DNA of 64,000 bases. Origin: Sulfitobacter sp. S190 (GTDB lineage Bacteria; Pseudomonadota; Alphaproteobacteria; Rhodobacterales; Rhodobacteraceae). Both the position numbers and the translations under genes were made by a program. The stretch is from positions 1,240,001-1,304,000 of the forward strand of contig NZ_CP081120.1 of NCBI RefSeq assembly GCF_025141935.1, written 5' to 3'. The notes beneath the pieces are model-generated. The model did no database searches. It saw nothing but the letters and a program-made list of their open reading frames with translations, and was not told the DNA's origin. Positions 37,864 to 47,675 of this stretch are shown piece by piece; the stretch's first letter is position 1; every line of letters begins with the position of its first letter.

Positions 37864-39669
37864 TTACAGTGGCGCAGTTGCGGCATCTAACCACTCTTTC
37901 GCGGCGGGCGTAACCCGTGGGCCGATTTTTGTGGCCACCTCGCGATGATACGCATCAAGCCACGTCCGCGCGTCCGTGCTGAGCATGTCGGTGACAATGA
38001 GGCGCCGGTCAATGGGCACAAAGGCGAGCGTGCGCCAGTCAAGCATCTTGCGGTGGGCGTCGCCGCCCGGGACAGGGTCGGCCTGCTGCACGACCAGCAG
38101 GTTCTCGATGCGAATGCCGAACGCGCCCTCGCGGTAATAGCCCGGCTCATTGCTCAGGATCATGCCGGGTTTCAGCGGCACGGTGTTGATCCGGCTGAGC
38201 CGTTGAGGCCCTTCGTGCACGCTCAGATACGCACCGACCCCGTGCCCCAGCCCATGGTCGAAATCCTGCCCCGCCATCCACAGCGGCAGACGGCCGATCA
38301 TCTCGATATGTGCGCCCGCAAGCCCTTCGGGCCAGCGCAGGCGGCTCATCGCGATCATCCCCTCGAGCACGCGGGTAAAGGCGGCGCAGGCCTCATCTGG
38401 GGGTTTCCCGATGGCTATGGTACGGGTGATGTCGGTGGTGCCGTCGAGGTACTGACCGCCGCTGTCGAGTACCAGAAGCTGGCCATCCTGCAGCACGCTG
38501 TCGGTCTCTTCGGTGACGCGGTAATGCATGATTGCGCCGTTGGGACCCGTGCCCGCGATGGTTTCGAAACTGATGTCCTGCAGGCCATTGTCGCGACGGC
38601 GCAGCGTCTCGAGATGGCTGACCACCTGTGTTTCGCGCAAGGAACCGGGCGCTTGCTGATCCAGCCAGCACAGCATTTCGACCATCGCGGCACCATCGCG
38701 CAGATGCGCCGCTGCCGCGCCTTCGATCTCGGCGGCGTTCTTGCAGGCCTTGGGCAGGGCGCAGGGCTCCGCCGCTCTTGCCCCGCGCGCACCAAGCGTA
38801 TCCGCCACGATGCGCGGTGCCGTGTCAGGGTCATACCCGACAGTGCCCGTCACCCCCTCGAGCGCGGGCAGAAAGTCACCGACAGGCGCCAGCCGCACGT
38901 CAGGGCCCAGATGATCGTGAAGTGTTTCGAACTTGGTCGGCTCGGCAAACAGATCGACACTGCCATCGGCGTGCAGCAGACCAAAGGCCTGTACCACGGG
39001 GTTGCGCTCGATATCGGCACCCCGAATGTTCAACAACCAACACAGGCTGTCGGGCAGGGTGATCACAGCGGCGCTCTGACCGGCATCCACAAGGGTCAGC
39101 GCCAGCCGCGCGCGTTTGTCCCCATGCGCCTCGCCCGCAAATTCGAGCGGATGCGCTTTCGCGGGCGCCGCAGGCGGTGCTGGCTGGTCATCCCAAATGG
39201 CATCGACCAGATTGTCGCTCTGCACCAGTTTGATGCCACTTCCCTCAAGCGCCGCCTCCGCCCGCTCGATTTCACGCACCGTATGCAACCATGGATCAAA
39301 GCCCACCTGCCCACCACCGGGCAAAGCCTCAAGCAGCCAGTCCGCCAAGGTCGTCTCTGGCCAGGCGACGGGCGTAAACACCTCCGCCACCTGCGCCTTG
39401 ACCTGCGTACGGTATCGCCCGTCCACGAAAACACCCGCCCGATCGGCAAGCGCGACACAGAAACCGGCCGATCCGGTAAACCCGGTCAGCCACGCAAGCC
39501 GCGCATCACGCGCGGCCACGTATTCGCCCTGATGCGCATCGGCGCGGGGCACGATAAAGCCGTCGAGGTCCTGTGCTGCCATACGTTCGCGCAGGGCCGC
39601 GAGGCGCGGCGGTCCCTGTTCCGGTCGGGCCGTCACCTCGAAGGTCTGAAACAGCGCGTCATCGTGCAT
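37864..39669 (-). CDS. pepP: Xaa-Pro aminopeptidase (M24B)
   Basis: A 601-residue M24 metallopeptidase that removes N-terminal residues before proline. It has the two creatinase-like N-terminal domains and a pita-bread domain with all metal ligands in place: LVLDSGGQYLDGTTDITRT (two Asp), GHGVGAYLSVHEGP (His), LSNEPGYY (Glu) and IRIENL (Glu). Length and three-domain form match the bacterial/eukaryotic APP1-like group rather than short PepP. The ATG at 39669 follows AAGGATACCCC. The gene symbol is the generic one. Confidence 0.88.
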   Translation of the reverse strand: MHDDALFQTFEVTARPEQGPPRLAALRERMAAQDLDGFIVPRADAHQGEYVAARDARLAWLTGFTGSAGFCVALADRAGVFVDGRYRTQVKAQVAEVFTPVAWPETTLADWLLEALPGGGQVGFDPWLHTVREIERAEAALEGSGIKLVQSDNLVDAIWDDQPAPPAAPAKAHPLEFAGEAHGDKRARLALTLVDAGQSAAVITLPDSLCWLLNIRGADIERNPVVQAFGLLHADGSVDLFAEPTKFETLHDHLGPDVRLAPVGDFLPALEGVTGTVGYDPDTAPRIVADTLGARGARAAEPCALPKACKNAAEIEGAAAAHLRDGAAMVEMLCWLDQQAPGSLRETQVVSHLETLRRRDNGLQDISFETIAGTGPNGAIMHYRVTEETDSVLQDGQLLVLDSGGQYLDGTTDITRTIAIGKPPDEACAAFTRVLEGMIAMSRLRWPEGLAGAHIEMIGRLPLWMAGQDFDHGLGHGVGAYLSVHEGPQRLSRINTVPLKPGMILSNEPGYYREGAFGIRIENLLVVQQADPVPGGDAHRKMLDWRTLAFVPIDRRLIVTDMLSTDARTWLDAYHREVATKIGPRVTPAAKEWLDAATAPL

Positions 39670-39758
39670 GGGGTATCCTTTCGCGTCATGGCGCAGCGGC
39701 GGGGTCACATCACGCCGCCACAGCCTTCATCTTGCCGAATAAACTCAATCCCGAACTC

Positions 39759-41633
39759 TCAACTCGCGCGTTTGATGCCCATGACGCGCGCACGGGCCCG
39801 CGGATCACTGTCAAACAGCGCGGCCAGCTGCTCGGTCATCGCCCCCGCCAGCTGATCCACATCCGTGATCGTCACGGCGCGGTCATAGTACCGGGTCACG
39901 TCATGTCCGATGCCGATGGCCAGCAGCTCCACCGCCTTGCGTTTTTCGACCATTTCGATCACGTCGCGCAGGTGCTTTTCGAGATAGTTCGCCGGATTGA
40001 CCGACAATGTGCTGTCGTCCACGGGCGCCCCGTCCGAGATCACCATGAGAATTTTGCGCGCTTCACTGCGCGCGACCATTCGGCGGTGGGCCCATTCGAG
40101 CGCTTCCCCGTCGATGTTTTCTTTTAAAAGGCCCTCTTTCATCATCAGCCCAAGATTGGGGCGCGTCCGGCGCCATGGGGCGTCGGCAGATTTGTAGATG
40201 ATGTGGCGCAGATCGTTCAAACGGCCCGGGCCGGTTGGGCGACCGTCATTGAGCCAGGCCTCACGCGCCTGTCCCCCCTTCCAGGCCCGTGTGGTGAACC
40301 CGAGGATCTCGACCTTGACATTGCACCGCTCCAGCGTGCGGGCCAGAACGTCGGCACAGATCGCCGCGATCGAGATCGGGCGTCCCCGCATGGAACCGGA
40401 ATTGTCCAGTAGCAACGTCACACAGGTGTCGCGGAATTCGGTGTCTTTCTCGACCTTGAAGCTGAGCGGGGTGGTGGGGTTGGCCACCACACGGGCCAAC
40501 CGACCGGCGTCAAGCGTGCCCTCTTCGAGATCGAATTCCCAGCTGCGGTTCTGCTGGGCCTGAAGGCGGCGTTGCAGTTTGTTGGCCAAGCGGCTTACAG
40601 CGCCTTTCAGGGGCTCGAGCTGCTGGTCGAGATAGGCGCGTAACCGTTCCAGCTCGACCGGCTCGGCCAGCTCTTCGGCGCCCACGACCTCATCGTGCTC
40701 GGACATGTAGACGGCATAGTTCGGATCGGCATCGGAAACGGGCTGCGGGGCAGGCGGCTCCATCGGGGCCTCGCCCTCCGGCATCTCGGCCTCCTCGCCA
40801 AGCTCCTGATCGGCCATGTCGTCCATCGACACCTGGGCCTGGCTGGCGTCCTGCTGTTCTTCCTGGCTTTGCTCGGGCGATGCATCGGCATCTTCCTGAT
40901 CCTGGTCGTCACTGCCGGTGCTGTCGGGATCGTCCTGCTCTTCGCTGCCTTCCTCGGCCTCGTCTTCCTGATCCTCGTCCATGCCGTCAGGGTCATCGCC
41001 CAACTGGTCGCCATAGCCCAGATCGGTGATCATCTGGCGGGCAAACCGGGCAAAGGCCGCCTGATCATCGAGCGCATTTTCCAGACCGTCGAGCGTGCCA
41101 CCGCATTGGTCCTCGATGAACCCGCGCCACAGCTCCATCACATTCTCGGCGCCCGAGGGCAGGGGCCGTCCGGTGGCCAGATGGCGCACCAGATACCCCG
41201 CCGCCGTGGCGAGCGGCACATCGGAGGCCTGTTTGGCCTGATCATAGCCGCGCCGCAGCGCTTCGTGCTTGATCTTGGCGTCGATGTTGCCGGCGGTGCC
41301 GGGCATGTCACGGGCGCCGACCGCTTCGCAGCGGGCCGTTTCCATCGCCTCGTAGAGATCCCGCGCCATTTCGCCCTGCGGCTGGTAGCGCGCGTGGGTC
41401 TGCCCGTTGTGATAGCGCCGGTTCAGGGCCAGCGCATCCGCGGTGCCGCGCGCGAGCATCACCTCATCGCGCGTCATCCGCCGCGTGACCTGCGGCAGGC
41501 GCATGGAATCGCCGGAAAGCCCTGACGGATCAACGGAGTAGCTGACCGTCAGCTCCGGATCATTCGCCATCACCTTGGAGGCTTCTGCCAACGCTTTCTT
41601 GAACGCGTCGGCGGGATTGTCTGATTTCGTCAT
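39759..41633 (-). CDS. cobT: Aerobic cobaltochelatase subunit CobT
   Basis: A 624-residue protein of the CobNST complex, which inserts cobalt into hydrogenobyrinic acid a,c-diamide in the aerobic B12 pathway. A strongly acidic Asp/Glu/Gln-rich region (about residues 205-310) links the N-terminal domain to a C-terminal von Willebrand A domain with the MIDAS motif DNSGS starting at D409. The partner ATPase cobS is 1 kb away on the same strand, separated by an opposed gene; the large subunit cobN is not in the window. The start is ATG 41633. Confidence 0.93.
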   Translation of the reverse strand: MTKSDNPADAFKKALAEASKVMANDPELTVSYSVDPSGLSGDSMRLPQVTRRMTRDEVMLARGTADALALNRRYHNGQTHARYQPQGEMARDLYEAMETARCEAVGARDMPGTAGNIDAKIKHEALRRGYDQAKQASDVPLATAAGYLVRHLATGRPLPSGAENVMELWRGFIEDQCGGTLDGLENALDDQAAFARFARQMITDLGYGDQLGDDPDGMDEDQEDEAEEGSEEQDDPDSTGSDDQDQEDADASPEQSQEEQQDASQAQVSMDDMADQELGEEAEMPEGEAPMEPPAPQPVSDADPNYAVYMSEHDEVVGAEELAEPVELERLRAYLDQQLEPLKGAVSRLANKLQRRLQAQQNRSWEFDLEEGTLDAGRLARVVANPTTPLSFKVEKDTEFRDTCVTLLLDNSGSMRGRPISIAAICADVLARTLERCNVKVEILGFTTRAWKGGQAREAWLNDGRPTGPGRLNDLRHIIYKSADAPWRRTRPNLGLMMKEGLLKENIDGEALEWAHRRMVARSEARKILMVISDGAPVDDSTLSVNPANYLEKHLRDVIEMVEKRKAVELLAIGIGHDVTRYYDRAVTITDVDQLAGAMTEQLAALFDSDPRARARVMGIKRAS

Positions 41634-41861
41634 CGGGCCATTTCCGGATAATTGCAAGATTAGGTTTGGCAGGTTTTGGGCGGGGCGTCAAAGGGGCGAA
41701 AAACCGCCCTTCGAGGCAAAATATGGCAAGATCCTGCCCTGACCAGTGCGGGGGGCGGAACCAATTACTGCCCTGCGCGGTTGGGCGATCACAACAACGG
41801 GCCGTGACCCCGCAAGGCGGTCGCGGACCGGTCAGACCTATAAAAAATTTGGAGAGTAGCA

Positions 41862-42545
41862 ATGAACTTCCTGACACAGAAATCCAGCACCGTCGCCCTT
41901 GTCGCCCTGATGGCGGCTGCCCCCGGTTTTGCCCTGGCCGATGCCCACAAAGCGTCCGAAACCGAAACCGAAATGGAGATGCCCGCCAAGGATGACGCCG
42001 CGCTGACGGAGACGACCGAGCAGGTCGCCGAGGGCACCGAGGATGACGCGGAAATGCCCGTCACCGATACGGCCGACGCCGCAACTTCGACCGACATGGA
42101 AGAAGATACCGACACGGCATCCACACCCACGATGGACATGGATGACACCACCGAAACGGCCGATGTCGAGGACACAGCCAAGCCCGTCGAAGGGCAGATT
42201 GTGATGCAATCCGACAGCACCGTGCTGGCCGAGGACCTGATCGGCTCGAACATCTATTCCAGCGGTGGCGAAGTGATCGGTGAGGTCAACGACCTGATCC
42301 TGAACCTCGACGGCTCTGTCGAAGGTGTGGTGATTGGTGTGGGCGGCTTCCTTGGTCTGGGTGAAAAGGACGTGGCCGTCGAGATGGCGAGCCTTGAGAC
42401 GATGCAGACCGAAGACGGGCTGACGCGCTTGATGAGCAACGCAACGAAAGAAGATCTCGAAGCGGCGCCCGCGTTCGTGACGGCGGAAGAACAGCGTGCG
42501 CAGACCGACGCCGCGCAGCCAGCAGACGGTGTTGTTGACGGCTAA
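41862..42545 (+). CDS. Exported PRC-barrel domain protein with acidic low-complexity linker
   Basis: A 227-residue protein with a Sec signal peptide (cleavage after GFALA), then a roughly 80-residue stretch dominated by Glu, Asp, Thr and Met, and a C-terminal PRC-barrel-like domain (DLIGSNIYSSGGEVIGEVND through VGGFLGLGEKDVAV). PRC-barrels are small beta domains used in RimM, photosynthetic reaction-centre H subunits and periplasmic stress proteins. The periplasmic location is predicted; the role is unknown. It stands between cobT and cobS but on the opposite strand, so it is not part of the cobalt operon. Confidence 0.82.
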   Translation: MNFLTQKSSTVALVALMAAAPGFALADAHKASETETEMEMPAKDDAALTETTEQVAEGTEDDAEMPVTDTADAATSTDMEEDTDTASTPTMDMDDTTETADVEDTAKPVEGQIVMQSDSTVLAEDLIGSNIYSSGGEVIGEVNDLILNLDGSVEGVVIGVGGFLGLGEKDVAVEMASLETMQTEDGLTRLMSNATKEDLEAAPAFVTAEEQRAQTDAAQPADGVVDG

Positions 42546-42606
42546 ACGTCGCATCACACCAGCATGGTATCGCGCTTTTTCTCCCCGGAATGCGGTGCCA
42601 TAATTG

Positions 42607-42645
42607 AAAAGCCGCAGTCGTTGTCCCCGACTGCGGCTTTTCTCT
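42607..42645. terminator. Bidirectional terminator between the PRC-barrel gene and cobS
   Basis: A perfect 14-bp stem (AAAAGCCGCAGTCG at 42607-42620 with 42628-42641) and a 7-nt loop, with As on the left arm and Ts on the right, terminates both converging transcripts. Confidence 0.88.
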
Positions 42646-42665
42646 TGTTCCAAAGGCCCGTGGGG

Positions 42666-43661
42666 TTACCCCAGGCTGACGCTGGCCGCGCTTTCCGGCA
42701 GTTCTTCGTCGAACAGGCGCTGGTAGAATTCCGCAACGGTCTGACGCTCAAGCTCATCACATTTGTTGAGAAAGCTCAGGCGGAAGGCATAGCCGACATT
42801 CTTGAAAATTTCGGCGTTTTGCGCCCATGCGATCACCGTCCGCGGCGACATGACGGTCGACAGATCGCCGTTCATGAATGCGGTGCGGGTCAGATCGGCG
42901 ACGGTGACCATCTGTTTGACGGTCTTGCGGCCCTCTGCGGTGTTGTAATGGGGGTTCTTCGACAGGACGATCGCGCTTTCGGCGTCGATGCTGAGGTAGT
43001 TCAGCGTCGAGACGAGCGACCAGCGGTCCATCTGGCCCTGGTTGATCTGCTGGGTGCCGTGATACAGGCCTGTCGTATCGCCCAGACCGACGGTGTTGGC
43101 CGTGGCAAAGATGCGGAAGTAGGGGTGGGGTTCGATGACCTGGTTCTGGTCCAGCAACGTCAGCTTGCCGTCCACTTCGAGAACCCGCTGGATCACGAAC
43201 ATCACATCGGCGCGGCCGGCGTCGTATTCATCGAACACGATCGCGGTCGGGTTGCGCAGCGCCCACGGCAGGATGCCTTCCTGAAAATCGGTGACCTGTT
43301 TGCCGTCGCGCAGTTTGATCGCGTCCTTGCCGATCAGGTCGATCCGGCTGATGTGGCTGTCGAGGTTCACACGCACGGCGGGCCAGTTCAGGCGGCTTGC
43401 CACCTGTTCGATGTGGGTCGATTTGCCTGTCCCGTGGTAGCCCTGCACCATAACGCGGCGGTTGTGGCTGAATCCGGCGAGGATGGCGAGCGTGGTATCG
43501 GGATCGAACTTGTAGGTATTGTCCAGCTCGGGCACGCGTTCGGTGCGCTCCGCGAAGCCTTTGACCATCATGTCCGTGTCGATGCCAAAGACGTCGCGCA
43601 CCGAAATGTCTTCGGTCGGTTTCGCGTTCAAGTCCAGTGCGCCGTCAGCCATCTCTATCAT
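42666..43661 (-). CDS. cobS: Aerobic cobaltochelatase AAA+ subunit CobS
   Basis: A 331-residue AAA+ ATPase that powers cobalt insertion with CobT and CobN. The Walker A motif GYHGTGKST lies near residue 71, Walker B is [10 protein letters not shown], and [14 protein letters not shown] is the sensor-1 region typical of CobS. The start is ATG 43661 ([11 protein letters not shown]); ATG 43652 three codons later is equally plausible. The longer upstream frame is unconserved. Order cobS then cobT on the same strand, with one opposed gene between. Confidence 0.93.
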   Translation of the reverse strand: MIEMADGALDLNAKPTEDISVRDVFGIDTDMMVKGFAERTERVPELDNTYKFDPDTTLAILAGFSHNRRVMVQGYHGTGKSTHIEQVASRLNWPAVRVNLDSHISRIDLIGKDAIKLRDGKQVTDFQEGILPWALRNPTAIVFDEYDAGRADVMFVIQRVLEVDGKLTLLDQNQVIEPHPYFRIFATANTVGLGDTTGLYHGTQQINQGQMDRWSLVSTLNYLSIDAESAIVLSKNPHYNTAEGRKTVKQMVTVADLTRTAFMNGDLSTVMSPRTVIAWAQNAEIFKNVGYAFRLSFLNKCDELERQTVAEFYQRLFDEELPESAASVSLG

Positions 43662-43878
43662 CCCATTTTTTGGCCCCGCCTGCGGGGTGTCACTGCATTG
43701 CGGATGCAACATATATCGTGCGGGTGCAAGGGGAAGGGGCAATTTGTACCGGCGGGTAAGGCCAGTTGCGTGGCGCGTGTGGGGCGAGCTGCACAAACGC
43801 TGCACGAAACACCGCGATCATCTGCGCGGTCGGGGTGTCAGACAGGTCCTGTCATATCAAACATGAGGATCCCGTCAG

Positions 43879-44343
43879 ATGCCAATCACACGACTTGCCA
43901 ACGAACCCCGTCTCTATTTCGCGGCCGCCGCTGCGGTAACCGGCCTTATCGTGTCAGTGGCGATGGTCACGGTGGGCGGCCCATCGGCCAAGTATCTGCC
44001 GGCGGGGTGGGTGCATGCCATGGCCATACCGGGGGCCGGGGTGGCGGCGCTGCTGTGTGCGGATGCGTTCGGTCACGCCCGCGGGTGGGGCTGGGCGGTC
44101 GCGTTTCTGGGCGGCGCGCTGATGACGGTGCTGGGGGGCGCGGTCGGTGCGGGATTGCTGGGGATGGGGTATGGCCAATTCCATGGCTGGGGGCTTGGCG
44201 TTGTTGCGATCATCGATGCGTCGATGAGCGGGGCTGCGGTCGGCATCTGGGCCGTGCTGATGGCGCTGCTGCATCTGGGGGCACGAAAAATGCGCGAAGG
44301 CTGGATGCCCCCGCGCATGAACTGGCCGTTCCCGCTGCGCTAG
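43879..44343 (+). CDS. Membrane protein of unknown function
   Basis: A 154-residue protein with four hydrophobic, glycine-rich segments (roughly residues 12-34, 45-62, 66-92 and 103-127). I recognise no family. It is divergent from cobS and convergent with the J-domain gene, so it is a single-gene unit. The glycine richness of helices 3 and 4 suggests tight packing, nothing more. Confidence 0.65.
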   Translation: MPITRLANEPRLYFAAAAAVTGLIVSVAMVTVGGPSAKYLPAGWVHAMAIPGAGVAALLCADAFGHARGWGWAVAFLGGALMTVLGGAVGAGLLGMGYGQFHGWGLGVVAIIDASMSGAAVGIWAVLMALLHLGARKMREGWMPPRMNWPFPLR

Positions 44344-44355
44344 AGCGCGCGCGGA

Positions 44356-44982
44356 TCAGTCCTTGAAATTGCGGCTTATCTTGAGCTGGTCCCACGCCCA
44401 GACGACCTGCTGCAACTGTTCTTCCTGACTGCGGTCGCCGCCGTTCATGTCGGGGTGCAGTACCTTGATCAGCCCTTTGTAGACCTTGCGCAATTCCGGT
44501 TTGGTCAGGTTGTCCTTGGCGTCCAGTATCTCCAGCGCGCGTCGTTCGGTGGCGGGCAGGCGACGGCCTGCCTGCGGCCCCTTGCCGGGATTGCGGGTGG
44601 CGTTGGCGCCGAGCACCTGATGCGGATCCTCGATGCCCAGACGCGCCCACGCGCGCTGCTCGGGGTCGCCCATCGGTTTGGTGGGACGTTCCCACACTTT
44701 ACCCTCCGACAGTTTGGCGTTCATCTCGGCTTCGGTCGTGCCGTCAAAGAAGTTCCACTTGGTGTTGTACTCGCGCACGTGCTGCTGGCAGAACCAGAAG
44801 TAGTCGTCGAGCACATCGGGCGCTTTGGGGGCGCGGAACTTGCCCGGCTCGTCGCAGCCGTCGTGATCGCAGATGCGCACAGATGTCTCGGACGCCCCGG
44901 ACATGCCACGGCGGCCGCGCGGGTTTTTCTTCTTCGCGGAAGAGACCGACATATCAAAACCGAAGGGATCGTTCTTTTGCAT
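44356..44982 (-). CDS. DnaJ-like J-domain protein
   Basis: A 208-residue cytoplasmic protein with a C-terminal J domain: ERRALEILDAKDNLTKPELR, then LIKVLHPDMNGGDRS with the essential HPD motif that stimulates DnaK ATPase. The N-terminal half has two Cys pairs (ICDHDGCDE, FCQQH) that may bind a metal, and an acidic-aromatic block. It is not DnaJ itself: no Gly/Phe region or zinc-finger repeats. The start codon has an AAAGGTG ribosome-binding site. It is divergent from bolA. Confidence 0.88.
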   Translation of the reverse strand: MQKNDPFGFDMSVSSAKKKNPRGRRGMSGASETSVRICDHDGCDEPGKFRAPKAPDVLDDYFWFCQQHVREYNTKWNFFDGTTEAEMNAKLSEGKVWERPTKPMGDPEQRAWARLGIEDPHQVLGANATRNPGKGPQAGRRLPATERRALEILDAKDNLTKPELRKVYKGLIKVLHPDMNGGDRSQEEQLQQVVWAWDQLKISRNFKD

Positions 44983-45078
44983 GGTGTTGCACCTTTCCGA
45001 CTCAGGCCGCTCAGTCTAAACCTTGGGGCGTCAGAGGGAAGGGGGCGGTGCAAAAAAATCCGCCCCATTGGAGGGATC

Positions 45079-45336
45079 ATGCCGGTCGCAGACGAGATTG
45101 AAACAGCCCTGCGCGGTGCCTTTACGGTGTCGCGGCTGACCGTCGAGGACGTCAGCGAAGCGCATCGTGGCCATGCAGGCTTTCGCGAGGGCGGCGAGAC
45201 GCATTTCGACGTGGCAATCACGGCGCCGGAATTCGACGGGTTGAACCGTGTGGCAAAACACCGCGCCGTCCACGCGGCGCTGGGGGCCGATCTGATTGCG
45301 CGCATTCACGCGCTGTCGCTGGATATCGCGCCCTAG
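45079..45336 (+). CDS. bolA: BolA family protein
   Basis: An 85-residue BolA-fold protein. The block FREGGETHFDVAITAPEF followed by RVAKHRAVHAALGADL, with the invariant His in KHRAVH, is the family core. BolA proteins work with monothiol glutaredoxins in Fe-S trafficking and some act as regulators. Start ATG 45079 follows GGAGGGATC; longer upstream reading is not supported. Convergent with the DUF4177 gene 5 nt away. Confidence 0.9.
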   Translation: MPVADEIETALRGAFTVSRLTVEDVSEAHRGHAGFREGGETHFDVAITAPEFDGLNRVAKHRAVHAALGADLIARIHALSLDIAP

Positions 45337-45341
45337 GGCGG

Positions 45342-45893
45342 TCAGTCGTCCTTGAACGCGGGTTTGGCGGGCGATGTATCCCCCGCGCCATCGTCGCTTG
45401 TGTCTGTGTCATCCGCCTTCGCCGCGGTTTCCGTGGTGCCGGACACGAGGCTGCGGGCGCGGGCCAATACGTTCAAGGACGATCCGATGCGGCTGTCGCT
45501 CTGGGTGTCCTCGACCCCGTTGTCGGGCAGGGGGTCACCGTTGATGAGCGCTTCTTTCACAGCGTCGGAGGGGGGCGGAATCTCGTCATCGTCAAACGCG
45601 ACCTCATCGAGCGGATCGGGCGCCGGCAGAAGCTCGGGCTGGAACTCTTCCACGTCACCGGTGCGGGGCCGGCGAAACACCAGAACGTTGCGCCATTCGG
45701 TGGTGGTCGAGGCAAGCCCGCTGCGTTCAATGGACGGCAGCGTTTCGGCGCGCAGATATTCCCATCCGTAGCCGCCAAGCCCGTTCATCAATTCCTGCAG
45801 GGCGTTCGAAAACCGCGCCTCCGGACCGCGTACACCTTTGCCCTTGAGCCCTTTTTGGGGGGCGGGCACGACTTTATATTCATAGCGCGGCAT
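45342..45893 (-). CDS. DUF4177-like protein with acidic C-terminal tail
   Basis: A 183-residue protein. The first 75 residues (RYEYKVVPAP, LGGYGWEYLRAETLP, NVLVFRRP) match the small DUF4177 fold; the remaining 100 residues are acidic and low in complexity (FDDDEIPPPSD, then Thr/Asp/Ser-rich), probably disordered. The function is unknown. It is preceded by an intergenic gap of 90 nt to the thioesterase gene on the same strand. Confidence 0.72.
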   Translation of the reverse strand: MPRYEYKVVPAPQKGLKGKGVRGPEARFSNALQELMNGLGGYGWEYLRAETLPSIERSGLASTTTEWRNVLVFRRPRTGDVEEFQPELLPAPDPLDEVAFDDDEIPPPSDAVKEALINGDPLPDNGVEDTQSDSRIGSSLNVLARARSLVSGTTETAAKADDTDTSDDGAGDTSPAKPAFKDD

Positions 45894-45983
45894 GACGTTT
45901 TGGTCCCTGGATCCTGTTTGCCGCGTTGTAGCCTGCGGTCCGCAGAAAGGAAACCGTGCTGCGGTTGTATCGTGCCTGTTGTG

Positions 45984-46484
45984 TCAGGGCGTGGCGGCAG
46001 GGCGGCGGGGGATACCGATCGTGCGGCCCGCACGCGCGGGGCGGGGCAGCACGCTGTGGGCCTCTTGCATCATCGCCAGCCGCGTCGAGACATCCTCGGG
46101 CATCGGAGCCACGCGCGGTGTATCGCCCGATTGATCCACATGCAGCGTCAGCGCCTCGCCCGTCGCGGCAAGCCAGCCGTCTTCGTGGAAGAGTTCCTGA
46201 TAGCTGTGAAAGCGTTTTGCATCGTGATCGAGCAGGTGGAAGCTGGCCCAGACGCGATCGCCTTCGTGCAATTCGCGCACATAGCAGACGTGGAATTCCG
46301 CCACATAGGTCGTGCAGCCGGTGCGGTCGCGATAGTCGGGCCCGAAGCCCAGCGAGGGATAGACCTGATCGGCGCATTGATCCATCAGGACGGAGTAATA
46401 CGCCATATTCAGGTGGCCGTTGAAGTCGATCCAGTCGGGCAGAACCTGCATCGGGGCGGATTTGAAGGGGAGAGTGTCATGCAT
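45984..46484 (-). CDS. Hotdog-fold acyl-CoA thioesterase
   Basis: A 166-residue 4HBT-type hotdog protein. PDWIDFNGHLNMAYYSVLMDQ near the N-terminus is the family signature (Asp-Asn-His pattern), followed by YVAEFHVCYVRELHEGD and a WLAATGEALTLHVD strand. The resemblance is closest to the carnitine-related thioesterase group in proteobacteria, but the substrate cannot be set from sequence. Single gene, ahead of a small hypothetical gene on the same strand. Confidence 0.85.
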   Translation of the reverse strand: MHDTLPFKSAPMQVLPDWIDFNGHLNMAYYSVLMDQCADQVYPSLGFGPDYRDRTGCTTYVAEFHVCYVRELHEGDRVWASFHLLDHDAKRFHSYQELFHEDGWLAATGEALTLHVDQSGDTPRVAPMPEDVSTRLAMMQEAHSVLPRPARAGRTIGIPRRPAATP

Positions 46485-46523
46485 GGCCGGACGCTAGCAC
46501 GGCACCGGGCAAGGGGCGAGAGG

Positions 46524-46724
46524 TCAGGGCGCGGGATTGCGCGTGGTTATACGATGACGCGGACGCGCGGGCAGGGCGCGGATTGCGCGCACGATCTGTC
46601 GGCGCGCCCAGCCCCAATCGGTGCCGTGCACTTCGTAGAAAGTGTCTTCGGCCTGTTGTGCCGTGCTGCGGCGGGCGCGGGGGAAGGGCGTGGGTGTGCT
46701 CATATTCGGTGTGCGGGGCTGCAT
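46524..46724 (-). CDS. Small basic hypothetical protein
   Basis: A 66-residue Arg/Pro-rich protein with one recognisable helical block, AQQAEDTFYEVHGTDWGWARRQ. I know no family. The AAAGGA ribosome-binding site eight bases before the ATG at 46724 and the lack of any other gene in the interval support it. An internal Met at residue 8 (MSTPTPF) is an alternative start. It lies between the thioesterase and divergent LysR genes. Confidence 0.5.
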   Translation of the reverse strand: MQPRTPNMSTPTPFPRARRSTAQQAEDTFYEVHGTDWGWARRQIVRAIRALPARPRHRITTRNPAP

Positions 46725-46814
46725 GGATGATCCTTTCGAGCTGGCGGGGTGTCGCAGCTAGGAATAGGGGGGATGCATGTGCTATGGAATGATCAGGATT
46801 GAAGGGATCGTTTC

Positions 46815-47645
46815 ATGAATGAAAAGGCTGAGCAGCATACGACGCCCGACTGGAGCGATTTGCAGCTTTTCGTGCATGTCGCCCGCGAAGGGGGACTGTC
46901 ACCTGCCGCGCGCGCCACGGGGCGCAGTGCGGCCACGCTGGGGCGGCGGATGCTGGCGCTCGAGCAGGCGCTGGGGGTGGAGCTGTTTGTGCGGCACGAC
47001 CGCGGCTATGCCTTGACCGCGCAGGGGCGGGCATTGCGGGCGGAGCTGGACGAGGTCGAGGCGCGACTGACGCGGGTGGCGTCCTTGCGCCCTTCGGCTG
47101 GGTTGCCCCTCGTGAAGGTCTCGGCAGGCAGTTGGACAACGCTCGCGCTGATGCCGCATCTGGCGGCGCTGACGGGAACGCCAGCCGACCTGCGGTTGCG
47201 GTTCATCGCCGACGAACACATCGCGAATATCCCGCACCGCGAAGTTGCCGTGGGCTTTCGCAACAAACGGCCTAATGAAGAGGGGTTGGCGGGCCGAAGG
47301 CTACAGCGGATCGACTTTGCGCCCTATGCGGCGCCGGGCGCGCCGGATCGATGGATCAAGGTCATGGCGGACACGCCTTCGGCGCGCTGGCTGGACCGGG
47401 AAATCGGCGACGATGCCATTTGCGAAGTCAGCGCGCCGCGCAACAGCCTCGATCTGGCGCGGGCGGGTATCGGGATTGCGCTGTTGCCACGGTTTATCGG
47501 GGATCGGGAAGAAGGGCTGGAGATGCGCGGTGCCCCGATCGACCAGCTGAGCCATGACCAGTGGATCGTGACGCATCAGGACGACCGCCATTTGCCGCAC
47601 GTGCGGCGGGCCATCGACAGGCTGTGTGCCGTATTGGGCGGGTAG
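46815..47645 (+). CDS. LysR-family transcriptional regulator
   Basis: A 276-residue protein with an N-terminal winged HTH (DLQLFVHVAREGGLSPAARA, then SAATLGRRMLALEQALG) and a C-terminal substrate-binding-like domain ending with a HLPHVRRAIDRL helix. LysR regulators bind a small-molecule co-inducer and usually control a divergent neighbour. The nearest divergent gene is the 66-residue hypothetical, so the target is not obvious. It converges with gatB, 30 nt away. Confidence 0.9.
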   Translation: MNEKAEQHTTPDWSDLQLFVHVAREGGLSPAARATGRSAATLGRRMLALEQALGVELFVRHDRGYALTAQGRALRAELDEVEARLTRVASLRPSAGLPLVKVSAGSWTTLALMPHLAALTGTPADLRLRFIADEHIANIPHREVAVGFRNKRPNEEGLAGRRLQRIDFAPYAAPGAPDRWIKVMADTPSARWLDREIGDDAICEVSAPRNSLDLARAGIGIALLPRFIGDREEGLEMRGAPIDQLSHDQWIVTHQDDRHLPHVRRAIDRLCAVLGG

Positions 47646-47675
47646 GGCTGCGCGCGCTACCCGCCGACGGTGGAA

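Noticed and set aside
44455..45078. N-terminal extension of BolA
   Set aside because: It runs antisense through the J-domain gene; ATG 45079 has its own GGAGGG site and gives the normal BolA length.
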